A stretch of 17,115 nucleotides of DNA, from positions 1 through 17,115 of the forward strand of contig NZ_JAKEDR010000058.1 in NCBI RefSeq assembly GCF_023653455.1, in the 5' to 3' direction. The position numbers and the translations under genes are program-made. The stretch is from Paraclostridium ghonii. GTDB taxonomy: Bacteria > Bacillota > Clostridia > Peptostreptococcales > Peptostreptococcaceae. The notes under the pieces were generated by a model, which was not told where the DNA came from, searched no databases, and saw nothing but the letters and a program-made list of their open reading frames with translations. Of the stretch, positions 6,482 through 14,934 are shown piece by piece (the stretch's first letter is position 1; every line of letters begins with the position of its first letter).

Positions 6482-7666
6482 TTATTGAAATAATTCACCT
6501 TTAAATGCTTTTTGAATAAGTGAATTAAAATTATTTTCTAATTCTTTTAAACTATTTTCCATTTCAAATTTCAATTTGTCGACTTGTTTAACGAAGTTTG
6601 TAAACTTATTTTGAGTCTCTATAGGTGGCAATATCACCTCTAATTCTTCTCCATATTGCTTAGCATTTATATTCGGCTGTGCCACGGTATTTTGTTTTGC
6701 ATCTACCCAACTTTGGTAAAAACTTGTCTTTGTAAATGCAAATAAAAAATCAGGATTAATAATATCCATATTAGGAATAAATCTAATTAAGTATCCTGCA
6801 AATAGACATTCTCCATCAGATTCTCTATATCTAAAAGTTTTTCCAACAGTCGCACCTGTTCTTGCAAATAGAATATCTCCATCATTTAACTTATACTTTT
6901 CATACTCACTAAGATTTTCAATTGTTACTTTATTGTTATTTAATTTTCCACTATCATTTATGTCTGTTATTCTTATATATCTTGGATAATCTTTTATATA
7001 TTCTATTGCTGATGCTCCAGAACCATATTCACCTTTTCTCAACGAAACTTCATTTAGTGTTCTTTTTTCCCAATTCATTGGATTTGTAACAGGGTCTCCA
7101 AACATCTCGATAAATCTTGATTTAACTAATTCATCAAGTAACTTAATACTTTCTTCTCTTTTCTCAATAGCATTCTCTGCCTTTTCTAAAATAGAAACAA
7201 TTCTTTCTTGCTCTTCTAAGCTAGGTAGAGGTATTTTTAATTCTCTTAAATTTTTTAGTGAAACAAATGATTGAGTTCCACCTCTCTTATACTTTTCTAA
7301 TTGTCTTATTACATAATTAGACTTTAGTAAATAATAAAAATACTTATTATTTATTAAATCATTATTAGATAATTTAAATAATGCTACATTTTTTATAGCG
7401 AAGTTAATATTAGTATCTACTAATACTGGATTTCCTACTGTACCTATCATAGGCATTAATATATCACCATTATCAACTGACGACCTTTTGTTTATATTTT
7501 CAAAATCCTCTCGTGATATATAATTTATATTTTCAAAATCTATTTTATTATTTTTTATATTTTTAGACGTAACCAATGGATATCCTTTATCTATGTACTT
7601 TGGAGAATCATGAGTTCCATCTCTTACATCTATAATTTCAGAACATTTTACAATATTAAATGTCAT
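6482..7666 (-). CDS. hsdS: Type I restriction-modification specificity subunit HsdS
   Basis: HsdS sets the DNA target of the HsdM methylase and HsdR translocase complex. The start at 7666 (MTFNIVKCSEI) has AAGGAG seven bases upstream. The frame is open for 50 more codons, but these run through a palindromic element and are unlikely to be coding. The 394 residues form the normal architecture: first recognition domain about 1-148, central conserved helix with LPSLEEQERIVSILEKAE and KSRFIEMFGDP (149-192), second recognition domain about 195-348, and C-terminal conserved helix (ILPPIETQNKF...AFKGELFQ). The second recognition domain is bounded by the 32-bp and 83-bp repeats shared with the partial hsdS, so it is the exchangeable half. 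Confidence 0.93.
   Translation of the reverse strand: MTFNIVKCSEIIDVRDGTHDSPKYIDKGYPLVTSKNIKNNKIDFENINYISREDFENINKRSSVDNGDILMPMIGTVGNPVLVDTNINFAIKNVALFKLSNNDLINNKYFYYLLKSNYVIRQLEKYKRGGTQSFVSLKNLRELKIPLPSLEEQERIVSILEKAENAIEKREESIKLLDELVKSRFIEMFGDPVTNPMNWEKRTLNEVSLRKGEYGSGASAIEYIKDYPRYIRITDINDSGKLNNNKVTIENLSEYEKYKLNDGDILFARTGATVGKTFRYRESDGECLFAGYLIRFIPNMDIINPDFLFAFTKTSFYQSWVDAKQNTVAQPNINAKQYGEELEVILPPIETQNKFTNFVKQVDKLKFEMENSLKELENNFNSLIQKAFKGELFQ
6503..6585. repeat. 83-bp direct repeat, proximal copy (HsdS conserved helix)
   Basis: About 93% identical to 4828-4910. It encodes the C-terminal conserved helix of the full HsdS. Confidence 0.85.
7092..7123. repeat. 32-bp perfect direct repeat, proximal copy
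   Basis: Identical to 5420-5451 and 1672 bases from it, in the same orientation. It lies at the junction of the central helix and second recognition domain of hsdS. Confidence 0.85.
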
Positions 7667-7728
7667 TACATTTCTCCTTATAAATTTCTCTTTTATATAC
7701 GCTAACTTTCTAAAAACGAGCCTAGCGA

Positions 7729-7804
7729 AGTGATATAATAGTTGACTGACGAAACACTTAAGATACGAAGTATCTCGTGTGAAGGAAGCAACTATTATAT
7801 CACA
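7729..7804. mobile_element. 76-bp palindromic element between hsdM and hsdS, MITE-like
   Basis: Perfect 15-bp terminal arms (GTGATATAATAGTTG at 7730-7744 and its complement at 7789-7803) enclose an inner hairpin AGATAC-GAA-GTATCT at 7761-7775. The 5-bp sequence AGCGA occurs on both sides (7724-7728, 7805-7809) like a target duplication. The element creates an unusual gap of about 160 bases in an operon where hsdM and hsdS normally touch. It encodes nothing by itself; the ORFs crossing it on both strands are chance. It may be a small non-autonomous element or a structured processing or attenuation site. Confidence 0.45.
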
Positions 7805-7825
7805 AGCGACCCTCAATTTAACAAA

Positions 7826-9376
7826 CTAACTTCTAAGTATGCTCTTAAGTTCAGAAATATCTTTTATAATCTCCATCTCAATCTTCTCAATCTTTTCCAT
7901 TATCACATCTGGAGCTTCATACACTACTTCCTCATACTCTATCTCTTTATACTTATTAATACTTAAATCATATCCATTATCAACTATCTCTTTCTTATCA
8001 ACAAAGAACCACTTATCTTCCTTCTCTGGCTCTAAATTCTTATCATCCATACACTTTTTAAAGCTCTCTATAATATTAGGTATATCATTAGCTTCTATTT
8101 CATTTCTCTTATCATCTAAACTATATCCATCAGCTTCCATATCGTATAACCAAATCTTGTCAGTTTCTCCACCTTTAGTAAATATAAGTATCCCTGTAGA
8201 AACTCCTGCATATGGTTTAAATATTCCACTAGGCATAGATATAACTGCTTTTAATTCACATTCTTCTATTATTTTCTTTCTAACATCTTTATGAGCTTTA
8301 GAAGATCCAAATAATACTCCATCCGGAACTATTACAGCACCCCTTCCACCCATGTCAAGTATTCTATCTATAAGTGCTAAGAATAATAACTCTGTCTTTT
8401 TAGTTTTTACTACACTTCTTAAACTCTTGTTTATATCTCCTTCATCTATACTTCCTTTAAAAGGAGGATTTGCTAATACTAATGAATATTTATCTTCTTC
8501 GTCATATTGACTAGATAAAGCATCAACTTGAGTTATTTGAGGATTTTCTATACCATGAAGCATTAAGTTCATAGCTGCTATTCTAAACATAGATGGGTCA
8601 AATTCAGTTGCATTAAACATTTTATTTGTATAATGATCCCATCCTCTTTCATCTATTAAATCACCTATTTTATCGTGTAAAATTCCATCTTCATCTGTAA
8701 ATACACTATCTTTGTCTGTATATTTTCTTAATATGTATTCACTAGAACTAACTAAGAACCCTGCCGTACCACATGATGGGTCTGTTATAACATCTTCTAT
8801 AGTTGGATCCATAAGTTCAACCATCATATTTATTATGTGTCTTGGAGTTCTAAACTGCCCGTTAACACCTGCTGTTGCTAGCTTAGATAATAAATACTCG
8901 TATAAATCTCCGTTTGTATCATTATCATCTAAGTTTATACTATTTATTAATTGAACTGCTTCATATAATAAACTTGGCTTTTGGATTAAAAATACCGCAT
9001 CTTTCATTTGATCTGCAAATATACTATTATCATCTGAGTATGTTTTTAAAAATGGAAATACTTTTTCTTGCATATTTTTATACATATCTTCTGATCCATA
9101 GTGAATAAATTCAGACCATCTTAGATTATCACAATTTAACCCTAATCTATTTCTATCACTTTCATCCATACCTTCTATATATCTTTCAAAAATGCTAGTG
9201 TAAGGTCTTCTTATTCTTGCAGCTTTCTTTTCTTTTGCAATTTCTGTATCATCTAATTTCTTTATAAATAATAAATAAGATATTTGCTCCACAACAGTTA
9301 GGGGGTTTGATATCCCCCCTGACCAAAAGCTATCCCATAATCTGTCTATTTTACTTTTTATTTCTGAATTAAGCAT
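7826..9376 (-). CDS. hsdM: Type I restriction-modification DNA methyltransferase HsdM
   Basis: The protein has 516 residues, a normal length. An N-terminal HsdM helical domain (1-about 150) is followed by the N6-adenine methylase domain. FRTPRHI (175-181) is the conserved region before motif I, DPSCGTAGFL (199-208) is the S-adenosylmethionine-binding motif I, and NPPF (302-305) is the catalytic motif IV. A C-terminal segment contacts HsdS. It methylates adenine in both strands of the target chosen by HsdS and protects the host. It lies 18 bases after hsdR, with AGAGGG before the ATG. The separation from hsdS by the palindromic element is unusual. Confidence 0.95.
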   Translation of the reverse strand: MLNSEIKSKIDRLWDSFWSGGISNPLTVVEQISYLLFIKKLDDTEIAKEKKAARIRRPYTSIFERYIEGMDESDRNRLGLNCDNLRWSEFIHYGSEDMYKNMQEKVFPFLKTYSDDNSIFADQMKDAVFLIQKPSLLYEAVQLINSINLDDNDTNGDLYEYLLSKLATAGVNGQFRTPRHIINMMVELMDPTIEDVITDPSCGTAGFLVSSSEYILRKYTDKDSVFTDEDGILHDKIGDLIDERGWDHYTNKMFNATEFDPSMFRIAAMNLMLHGIENPQITQVDALSSQYDEEDKYSLVLANPPFKGSIDEGDINKSLRSVVKTKKTELLFLALIDRILDMGGRGAVIVPDGVLFGSSKAHKDVRKKIIEECELKAVISMPSGIFKPYAGVSTGILIFTKGGETDKIWLYDMEADGYSLDDKRNEIEANDIPNIIESFKKCMDDKNLEPEKEDKWFFVDKKEIVDNGYDLSINKYKEIEYEEVVYEAPDVIMEKIEKIEMEIIKDISELKSILRS

Positions 9377-9394
9377 TGTGTCCCTCTCTTTCTA

Positions 9395-12300
9395 TTATGC
9401 ATGTACTTCATCTTCTTCTATTTCATATGGGTCTATTAAGTGGAATACTTCATCTTCAAGCGTTCCTGTAAATACTCCACTTATCCCATCTTTACTTAAA
9501 GTAGTATACTTGCCTTCAAATAAAGATGCAAATGAAATTCCTTTATTTTTAAGTATATCATCTTTTATCATATCAAGCATTTTTATTTGTTTAACGCTCA
9601 TTTTGGAATGATTAGAGTTTATAAATTCATCAAATCTCGCTGTTAACTCTTCTTCATCAACACCTACAAACTTTCTAATTATACCAACTAAATCATCTTT
9701 ACTTACATTAGATTTTTCTGCTAATTCATCTATACTAAATTCTATCTTTCCAGAGTTGAATATATCATAAATCATATCTAATTCTGATTTAATTATTTCT
9801 TTACCTTTTCTTATCTTTTGAATAACAAGGTTCATATTCATTTCTTTTTCTAAAGCTATTTTTACTCTTTCTTCATATGCATCAACATTGATCTTGCCAT
9901 AATCATCCGATGTATCTATATCTTTTATTATTAATGGACTATCTTCTATATCTAAACTTAAAAATGAAGGGATATTTTTTGATTTATATCTCATTAAGTC
10001 TCTTAGAAGTATTCTTATTTCTTCAATTTCCTTGTAACCTAATTCACCCCATTTTTCTACTTTCAACAACTCTTTTATATATTCTCGAGTTCCATTAAAT
10101 TGGTTCATATCTCTTTTTAATCTATTTAAATCACCTACTACTTTAGTTACATGAGCAATCACTTTAGGATCTTCATTAAGTTTTAATATTTGCATTTTAT
10201 ACATAGAATTATCAAATAGTATAGCTTCTCTTTCTCCCTTTGTGTCTACCCATCCCATAAGAGGTGATATATTATTTTTTAACTTATCTATTAAATTTTT
10301 ATCTATAACTTCCCATACTTTATCAGGTTTTAAAGAATCTATAAGTTTTTTATTTTTTCTTATTTCTACTGATCTTTCTGGCAATACATCTATATCTTCT
10401 CTTATTAATTTTATTAAATCATCTTTTTCTTTGTATAAACCTTTGCTATTTAATATTTCCAGAAGCTTTATTCTATTTTCAAATCTAATTTGTTGTGATG
10501 ATTTTGTATCACTTGGAATTATACCTTCTGGCTTTTCATCAAAGAACTCAAAGTTTTGCCAGTGGTCAAATATATAAAACTCTTCTTTATCAACTCCATA
10601 TTCAAATAAGTTAGGACACAATCTAGTTCCTCTTCCTATCATTTGTAAGAACTTAACCTTTGAATATATAGGTTTTGCAAATACTAAATTTACTACTTCT
10701 GGTACATCTATCCCTGTATCTAGCATATCTACTGATATAGCTATTCTTGGTCTATCTGCGTCTTTAAACTGTTTAAGTAAATCATCTTTATTTGTTATAT
10801 CTGAATGTATTATACATGCTAACTCTCCATTATACTGAGGATACATTTCATCAAATAGTTTTTGAAGTAATGTTGCATGATCTTTCTTTTTAGCAAATAT
10901 TATAGTTTTTCCTATATCATCTTTTACTTTGATTCCATTTTCCATTAAGTTTTGTAATATTTTTCTGTTAGTGTCTTTGTTCGTAACAAACTCTTCTAAT
11001 GAATTTTTATCAAAGTCAATTTGCTCTTCATCTAATCCATCTTCCTCTAATTCTCTTTTTTGTTTTTCACTTAGATTGCTCCACTTTATACCTTTTCTTA
11101 AAAATTCAGTTGTAGCATCTTTAGCTTTATATTTTAAAAGATATTGTGGCTTATGGTTTATTGCTTCTTCATAACTGTATGAGAATGTAGGATCTGTATC
11201 TTCACAATCAAATAATGTAAATGTATTTCTATTTATAAATCCTACTGGTGTTGCTGTAAGTCCTACTAAGTGAGCATCAAAGTAGTTTAATATATCTCTA
11301 TATACTTTATATATACTTCTATGTGATTCATCACATATTATAAGGTCAAAGAATCCTACGCTAAATGAATCATAATAATTTACCATAGTTTGATATGTTG
11401 AAAAATATAATACAGATTCTCTATCCTCAGATGTTTTTGAAGTAATTCTTAACTGAGGATCTTTTGGCATAAATGTTTTAAAACTACTTTTATCCTTCAT
11501 TGCTTGTGATACAAGTTCATCTCTATCTGCTAAAAATAAAACTCTTTTAGCCCACTTAGCTTCTATCATACCTTTTGTAAGACCAATTACAGTTCTTGTT
11601 TTTCCACATCCAGTTGCCATTACAATAAGTGATTTTCTATGTCCTTGTTCAAACTTTTCATATACGCTTTTAATGCCTTGAATTTGATAACTTCTTCCAC
11701 TTATATTAGTATCAATTTCAACACTACTTAGTGGCTTTCTATTTTTATGTTTAAACATTTCATATTCTAAATCTTCTAAACTATAAAATCCCCATACTTG
11801 TCTTGGAGCACTATATTTATCATCCCACATAAATGTCTCATATCCATTTGTATAGTATATTATAGGTCTTATACCTTTCATCTTTTCAATTCCATCAGCA
11901 TAAGATTTAGCTTGGTCTTTACCTACATATGGATCTACCATAGTTTTTTTAGCTTCTATTACTGCTATAGGCTTTTCTTTTTTATCAAGTAAAACATAAT
12001 CTGCAAATCCTACTTTTCCTTTTTCACCTTTATAGTTTTCTATTTTATATTCTTTTTTGACCTTGCTTCCTGAAACTTTCCAACCTGATTGTTCTAATAG
12101 TACATCAATTAGTATCTTTCGAGTTTTAGCTTCATCTAAATCTAACATATCTTCTACTTTTTTAAGTTCTACATAGTCCTTTATAATAGAAGTTTGTTTT
12201 GTTTCTTCTTTTACTTTTATTACTTCTTCTTCATTTGCACTTTGTACTTCTTCAATCTCTTTTTTGTAGTCCTCCATATTATATATCTTTTTAGGACTAC

Positions 12301-12703
12301 TCTTTGGCATCTTAAACTTTAATGGTAGTATAGATTTGTCTTTAGTCACATTTATGTAAAACCACGCACTTACTCTGTGCATTGCTATTAAAGCTTCTTT
12401 CGCTTTTTGCTTATCATCCATTGCTTCATGCGTAGCTTTATTACCATGAAGTCTAACTATATTAAACCAGTCTGGTATAGATGAGTTTATATTTAAAGTT
12501 CTAAGCTTCCTTATCTTATCATCTTGACTTGTAAACTTATCCATTTCTATTTTTAAAGCTACTAATACTAAATCCATTAACTGCTCCCCTAGTATTCTAG
12601 TTTTTAGCATTGTAGCATTAGCATCTGTAAGTATGTATTTTTCTGCTTGCACCCCTAATTTTTTTAAGTTAGGCCATTTTTCTAAAAAATTAAAGTTTGA
12701 CAT
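9395..12703 (-). CDS. hsdR: Type I restriction endonuclease and translocase HsdR
   Basis: The protein has 1102 residues. The first 130 resemble a DUF4145-like helical domain, followed by a charged coiled segment (about 145-190). The PD-(D/E)XK nuclease domain has D235 (GFADYVLL) and E250-A-K252. The helicase part has Walker A ATGCGKT (363-369), the DESH box (458-461), a later TATP motif III and the QMIGRGTRLCPNLF motif VI. The C-terminal portion looks like the EcoEI R C-terminal domain, which suggests a Type IB-like family. It cuts unmodified DNA after ATP-driven translocation. A strong ribosome binding site, GGGAGGGG, precedes ATG 12703. It is the first gene of the operon and no frame disruption is visible. 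Confidence 0.95.
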   Translation of the reverse strand: MSNFNFLEKWPNLKKLGVQAEKYILTDANATMLKTRILGEQLMDLVLVALKIEMDKFTSQDDKIRKLRTLNINSSIPDWFNIVRLHGNKATHEAMDDKQKAKEALIAMHRVSAWFYINVTKDKSILPLKFKMPKSSPKKIYNMEDYKKEIEEVQSANEEEVIKVKEETKQTSIIKDYVELKKVEDMLDLDEAKTRKILIDVLLEQSGWKVSGSKVKKEYKIENYKGEKGKVGFADYVLLDKKEKPIAVIEAKKTMVDPYVGKDQAKSYADGIEKMKGIRPIIYYTNGYETFMWDDKYSAPRQVWGFYSLEDLEYEMFKHKNRKPLSSVEIDTNISGRSYQIQGIKSVYEKFEQGHRKSLIVMATGCGKTRTVIGLTKGMIEAKWAKRVLFLADRDELVSQAMKDKSSFKTFMPKDPQLRITSKTSEDRESVLYFSTYQTMVNYYDSFSVGFFDLIICDESHRSIYKVYRDILNYFDAHLVGLTATPVGFINRNTFTLFDCEDTDPTFSYSYEEAINHKPQYLLKYKAKDATTEFLRKGIKWSNLSEKQKRELEEDGLDEEQIDFDKNSLEEFVTNKDTNRKILQNLMENGIKVKDDIGKTIIFAKKKDHATLLQKLFDEMYPQYNGELACIIHSDITNKDDLLKQFKDADRPRIAISVDMLDTGIDVPEVVNLVFAKPIYSKVKFLQMIGRGTRLCPNLFEYGVDKEEFYIFDHWQNFEFFDEKPEGIIPSDTKSSQQIRFENRIKLLEILNSKGLYKEKDDLIKLIREDIDVLPERSVEIRKNKKLIDSLKPDKVWEVIDKNLIDKLKNNISPLMGWVDTKGEREAILFDNSMYKMQILKLNEDPKVIAHVTKVVGDLNRLKRDMNQFNGTREYIKELLKVEKWGELGYKEIEEIRILLRDLMRYKSKNIPSFLSLDIEDSPLIIKDIDTSDDYGKINVDAYEERVKIALEKEMNMNLVIQKIRKGKEIIKSELDMIYDIFNSGKIEFSIDELAEKSNVSKDDLVGIIRKFVGVDEEELTARFDEFINSNHSKMSVKQIKMLDMIKDDILKNKGISFASLFEGKYTTLSKDGISGVFTGTLEDEVFHLIDPYEIEEDEVHA

Positions 12704-12784
12704 TTTACCCCTCCCCTATTTAATTGCATAATATCTTTTTAGTTAAAACTATTACCCCTAATTTTTTACAATATACTACATATA

Positions 12785-12813
12785 ATTATACCATTATATT
12801 CCTATTTTGTAGC
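12785..12813 (-). promoter_or_regulatory. Candidate promoter of the hsd operon
   Basis: Minus strand -10 TATAAT (12790-12785) with a 17-base spacer and a weak -35 GCTACA (12813-12808), about 80 bases before hsdR. Confidence 0.45.
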
Positions 12814-12864
12814 TACACTGTTTTCTAAAAAATACTATTATCTTATAGTTTTTGTAAATTTAAA

Positions 12865-12888
12865 AAGTGACCTATAGATAGATCACTT
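12865..12888 (-). terminator. Terminator after the C45 hydrolase gene
   Basis: AAGTGATC and GGTCACTT form an 8-bp stem (one G-U pair) with an 8-base loop. On the minus strand TTTAAATTT follows, so the unit ends before the hsd promoter. Confidence 0.65.
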
Positions 12889-12966
12889 CAAAACTTAAAA
12901 AATTCACATGAAAAGGTAATTTTAACTTCATGTATATTTTTAATTAAATTATCAATACGTTTATAT

Positions 12967-13974
12967 TTATTTTATTTTTAAACGAGTATCTTCCTTAAAC
13001 TTCTTACGACCAGGATTGCCTTCCACCCTCCAGATTTGATTGTTTTTCAAATCATAAACTACTGACCAGACAGTATCAGCATTAGTTTTTCTGTTATATT
13101 GGCACATAAATCCATACTTACCACTAAGTAAATTCATAGCAAAATCTAAACCGTACTTATCTTTATTATTAGCTAATGCATTTTTCGTTGTTTCATATCT
13201 CTCACAAGAACGCCAATCATCTATTTGAGGATTTTTGTAGCCTTCCATTTCAGCAGTGTTAAAATTATTGGCTGTTGCTACAAAATCTTCCCCAACTTGT
13301 GGTGTGATTACTACTACTTTTTCACAGTTACATTCAACTACGGCTATATGACCATTTTTGTCCGCAAGGGTAATAGTTTGTTGCGATGCTATTGGGAGCG
13401 TTTTGATGACTGTAATTGCCTCTTTAGTAGTTTTACATTTTTCAAGAATATATCTAACTAAGATTCCTGCATTAAATCCTGGTTTTCTTAATTTTGGATA
13501 TATAAAAGTTAAACCCACTTCTAAACCTTCTTCATTTACTCCATCTTCCATTTGAACAAAAGCTGTAGTGTTTCCATTAAAGGAGTAAACATTGTCTAAG
13601 TTATAAAGACAGTTCATATATAATTTTTCTAAACTTACTAAAAAATCACTGTTTCTGCCAAATAAGATTTGGTCTTTGTTATTTATGGCAAAACAAGTGC
13701 ATTTATTATCAAATTCAAAACAATACATGGAAAATAACATTCCACATAAGTATTCAAATGAAATTTCGTTTCCATGAGCTATTCCTTTTACTTCTTGGAC
13801 TATTTCTGGATAATATTTTTCAAATATTTCTTTACAATCTTTCCCAAATTGGATTTTTGTTTCTCCTACTTCATAAGTAGGACAGTTGTTTAGTTTTTTT
13901 CCTTTTTTATTTAACAAGGCTCCCCACTTATAGCCTGCTTCATAGTGGGTTCCTTTAAATCTTCCATGATACAT
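12967..13974 (-). CDS. C45-type acyltransferase/amidohydrolase (N-terminal nucleophile family)
   Basis: The 335 residues resemble the peptidase C45 / acyl-CoA:6-aminopenicillanic-acid acyltransferase group of linear C-N amide hydrolases. The likely nucleophile is C92 in NKCTCFAI, followed by the typical GRNSDF. Self-cleavage before C92 would produce a small alpha chain and a beta chain. NEEGLEVGLTFIYPKL, ATANNF and the late TVWSVVYD are further family features. There is no signal peptide, so it is cytoplasmic. The substrate cannot be read from sequence: bacterial relatives hydrolyse acyl amides, bile salts or acyl-homoserine lactones. AGAGGAG precedes the ATG. Two promoters, a Fur-type box and an 18-bp palindrome lie upstream, so iron may control it. 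Confidence 0.8.
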   Translation of the reverse strand: MYHGRFKGTHYEAGYKWGALLNKKGKKLNNCPTYEVGETKIQFGKDCKEIFEKYYPEIVQEVKGIAHGNEISFEYLCGMLFSMYCFEFDNKCTCFAINNKDQILFGRNSDFLVSLEKLYMNCLYNLDNVYSFNGNTTAFVQMEDGVNEEGLEVGLTFIYPKLRKPGFNAGILVRYILEKCKTTKEAITVIKTLPIASQQTITLADKNGHIAVVECNCEKVVVITPQVGEDFVATANNFNTAEMEGYKNPQIDDWRSCERYETTKNALANNKDKYGLDFAMNLLSGKYGFMCQYNRKTNADTVWSVVYDLKNNQIWRVEGNPGRKKFKEDTRLKIK

Positions 13975-13998
13975 AATTTTATTCTCCTCTTTTATATA

Positions 13999-14016
13999 TT
14001 AGGCTCCGGAACCTAA
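13999..14016. promoter_or_regulatory. 18-bp operator-like palindrome at the transcription start
   Basis: TTAGGCTCCGGAACCTAA is a palindrome with one mismatched pair. It lies immediately downstream of the proximal -10, where a bound repressor would block initiation. The regulator is not recognised. Confidence 0.5.
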
Positions 14017-14020
14017 TTTC

Positions 14021-14049
14021 ATTATATTTGAATAAAATTTTATATTCAA
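14021..14049 (-). promoter_or_regulatory. Proximal promoter of the C45 hydrolase gene
   Basis: Minus strand -35 TTGAAT (14049-14044), a 17-base spacer and -10 TATAAT (14026-14021). Confidence 0.65.
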
Positions 14050-14051
14050 CG

Positions 14052-14079
14052 ATTATATAAATTTGATAATAATTATCAA
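14052..14079 (-). promoter_or_regulatory. Distal promoter of the C45 hydrolase gene
   Basis: Minus strand -35 TTGATA (14079-14074), a 16-base spacer and -10 TATAAT (14057-14052). The -35 lies inside the Fur-type box. Confidence 0.55.
14064..14078. promoter_or_regulatory. Fur-type box, perfect 7-1-7 match
   Basis: TGATAAT-A-ATTATCA is the exact 7-1-7 inverted repeat of Firmicute Fur boxes and covers the distal -35. PerR and Zur boxes share the architecture, so the regulator within this family is not certain. The site is AT-rich and some chance of coincidence remains. Confidence 0.6.
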
Positions 14080-14193
14080 TTTATTTCAAACTATACCTAT
14101 TGAATTTTATACTTTCCAAAGACATAGATATAACTTTAATACATAAGTTTTTAACAGCTTCTATACTATTATGATTTCCTTGCAATTAAAAAA

Positions 14194-14220
14194 GCTTATA
14201 GCAAAATCCAAACTATAAGC
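14194..14220 (-). terminator. Terminator of the EVE-like gene
   Basis: GCTTATAG and CTATAAGC form a perfect 8-bp stem with an 11-base loop. On the minus strand six Ts follow. It lies about 30 bases past the stop of the gene at 14252. Confidence 0.85.
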
Positions 14221-14251
14221 CTTTTAAAAATTGTTTTTATAATAAACTTAC

Positions 14252-14638
14252 TTAAATATTTTCAATGTATCTAACAGTCTCATCTTCTAGTTTAATTTGA
14301 AAGCTATATCCCTTAACCCCATTTTTAGATAATTCTTTACTTGAAACTAAATCTATTTTACTTAAATAATTTTTTACAGGTATAAGTCTAACATATTTAG
14401 ATTTTTCCCTAACTTCACTTTTGCTAAATTCATTATCATCAATAGTATTTTCTCTTTCTAAAACTAATCTAACTTGACATTTTAAAAATATTGCACTATA
14501 AGGTGCTCCATTGTATAGATACACAGTATCACCTATATCTACCTTTAAATTAGTACTATAGTCAACAAATCCATTTTTTAAAAAGCTCCCTAAAATATCA
14601 TACTTTTCTAAATTACATGGAAACATATATGATTTCAT
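14252..14638 (-). CDS. EVE/PUA-like domain protein
   Basis: This is a single-domain protein of 128 residues. The opening MKSYMFPCNLEKYDILGSF and the segment GDTVYLYNGAPYSAIFLKCQV (about 36-56) match the pattern of small Firmicute EVE proteins, whose PUA-like fold binds modified bases in DNA or RNA. The second half is charged and ends in a beta-rich GYSFQIKLEDETVRYIE. There is no signal peptide. It has a strong GGGGAGG ribosome binding site, a possible extended -10 (TGGTAAAAT, 14679-14671) upstream and its own terminator, so it is probably a single-gene unit. EVE proteins often accompany modification-dependent restriction, but it is not in the hsd operon. The family call is from pattern memory. 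Confidence 0.55.
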   Translation of the reverse strand: MKSYMFPCNLEKYDILGSFLKNGFVDYSTNLKVDIGDTVYLYNGAPYSAIFLKCQVRLVLERENTIDDNEFSKSEVREKSKYVRLIPVKNYLSKIDLVSSKELSKNGVKGYSFQIKLEDETVRYIENI

Positions 14639-14737
14639 TAATATTACCTCCCCAAAGTTTTGATAACCTTATTTTACCATATTTTAAATAAGTAGATTGT
14701 ATTTATTGAAATTTAAATCTACTATCAAATAAACAAA

Positions 14738-14777
14738 GGCAAGTATACGCATATATTTTATCGTGCGTATTCTTGCC
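14738..14777. terminator. Long hairpin terminator between two minus-strand genes
   Basis: Two 14-base arms (GGCAAG-T-ATACGCA and its partner) pair with a single T-T mismatch around a 12-base loop. On the minus strand TTTGTTTATTT follows, so it can end the 14935-15552 transcript. It stands about 160 bases beyond that stop codon. Confidence 0.65.
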
Positions 14778-14934
14778 CATATATTTTTATATAGTCTAAG
14801 AATCATTTCTGTAAGATATGATTCTATCATTTATAAACTCCTAATATCATAAGAGATAAATATTTATAGTAGTTATATTAAATATGTAACTTTATCTTTT
14901 AATTTTTTCTAACTTCCTACATTCCCAATTTTAT

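Noticed and set aside
4789..7666. Invertible hsdS switch
   Set aside because: I looked for inverted copies of the shared segments. The long repeats are all in direct orientation, so simple inversion within the window is not supported.
7667..7816. 50-codon N-terminal extension of hsdS
   Set aside because: The only good ribosome binding site (AAGGAG) is before the ATG at 7666. The extension runs through the palindromic element and resembles no HsdS N-terminus.
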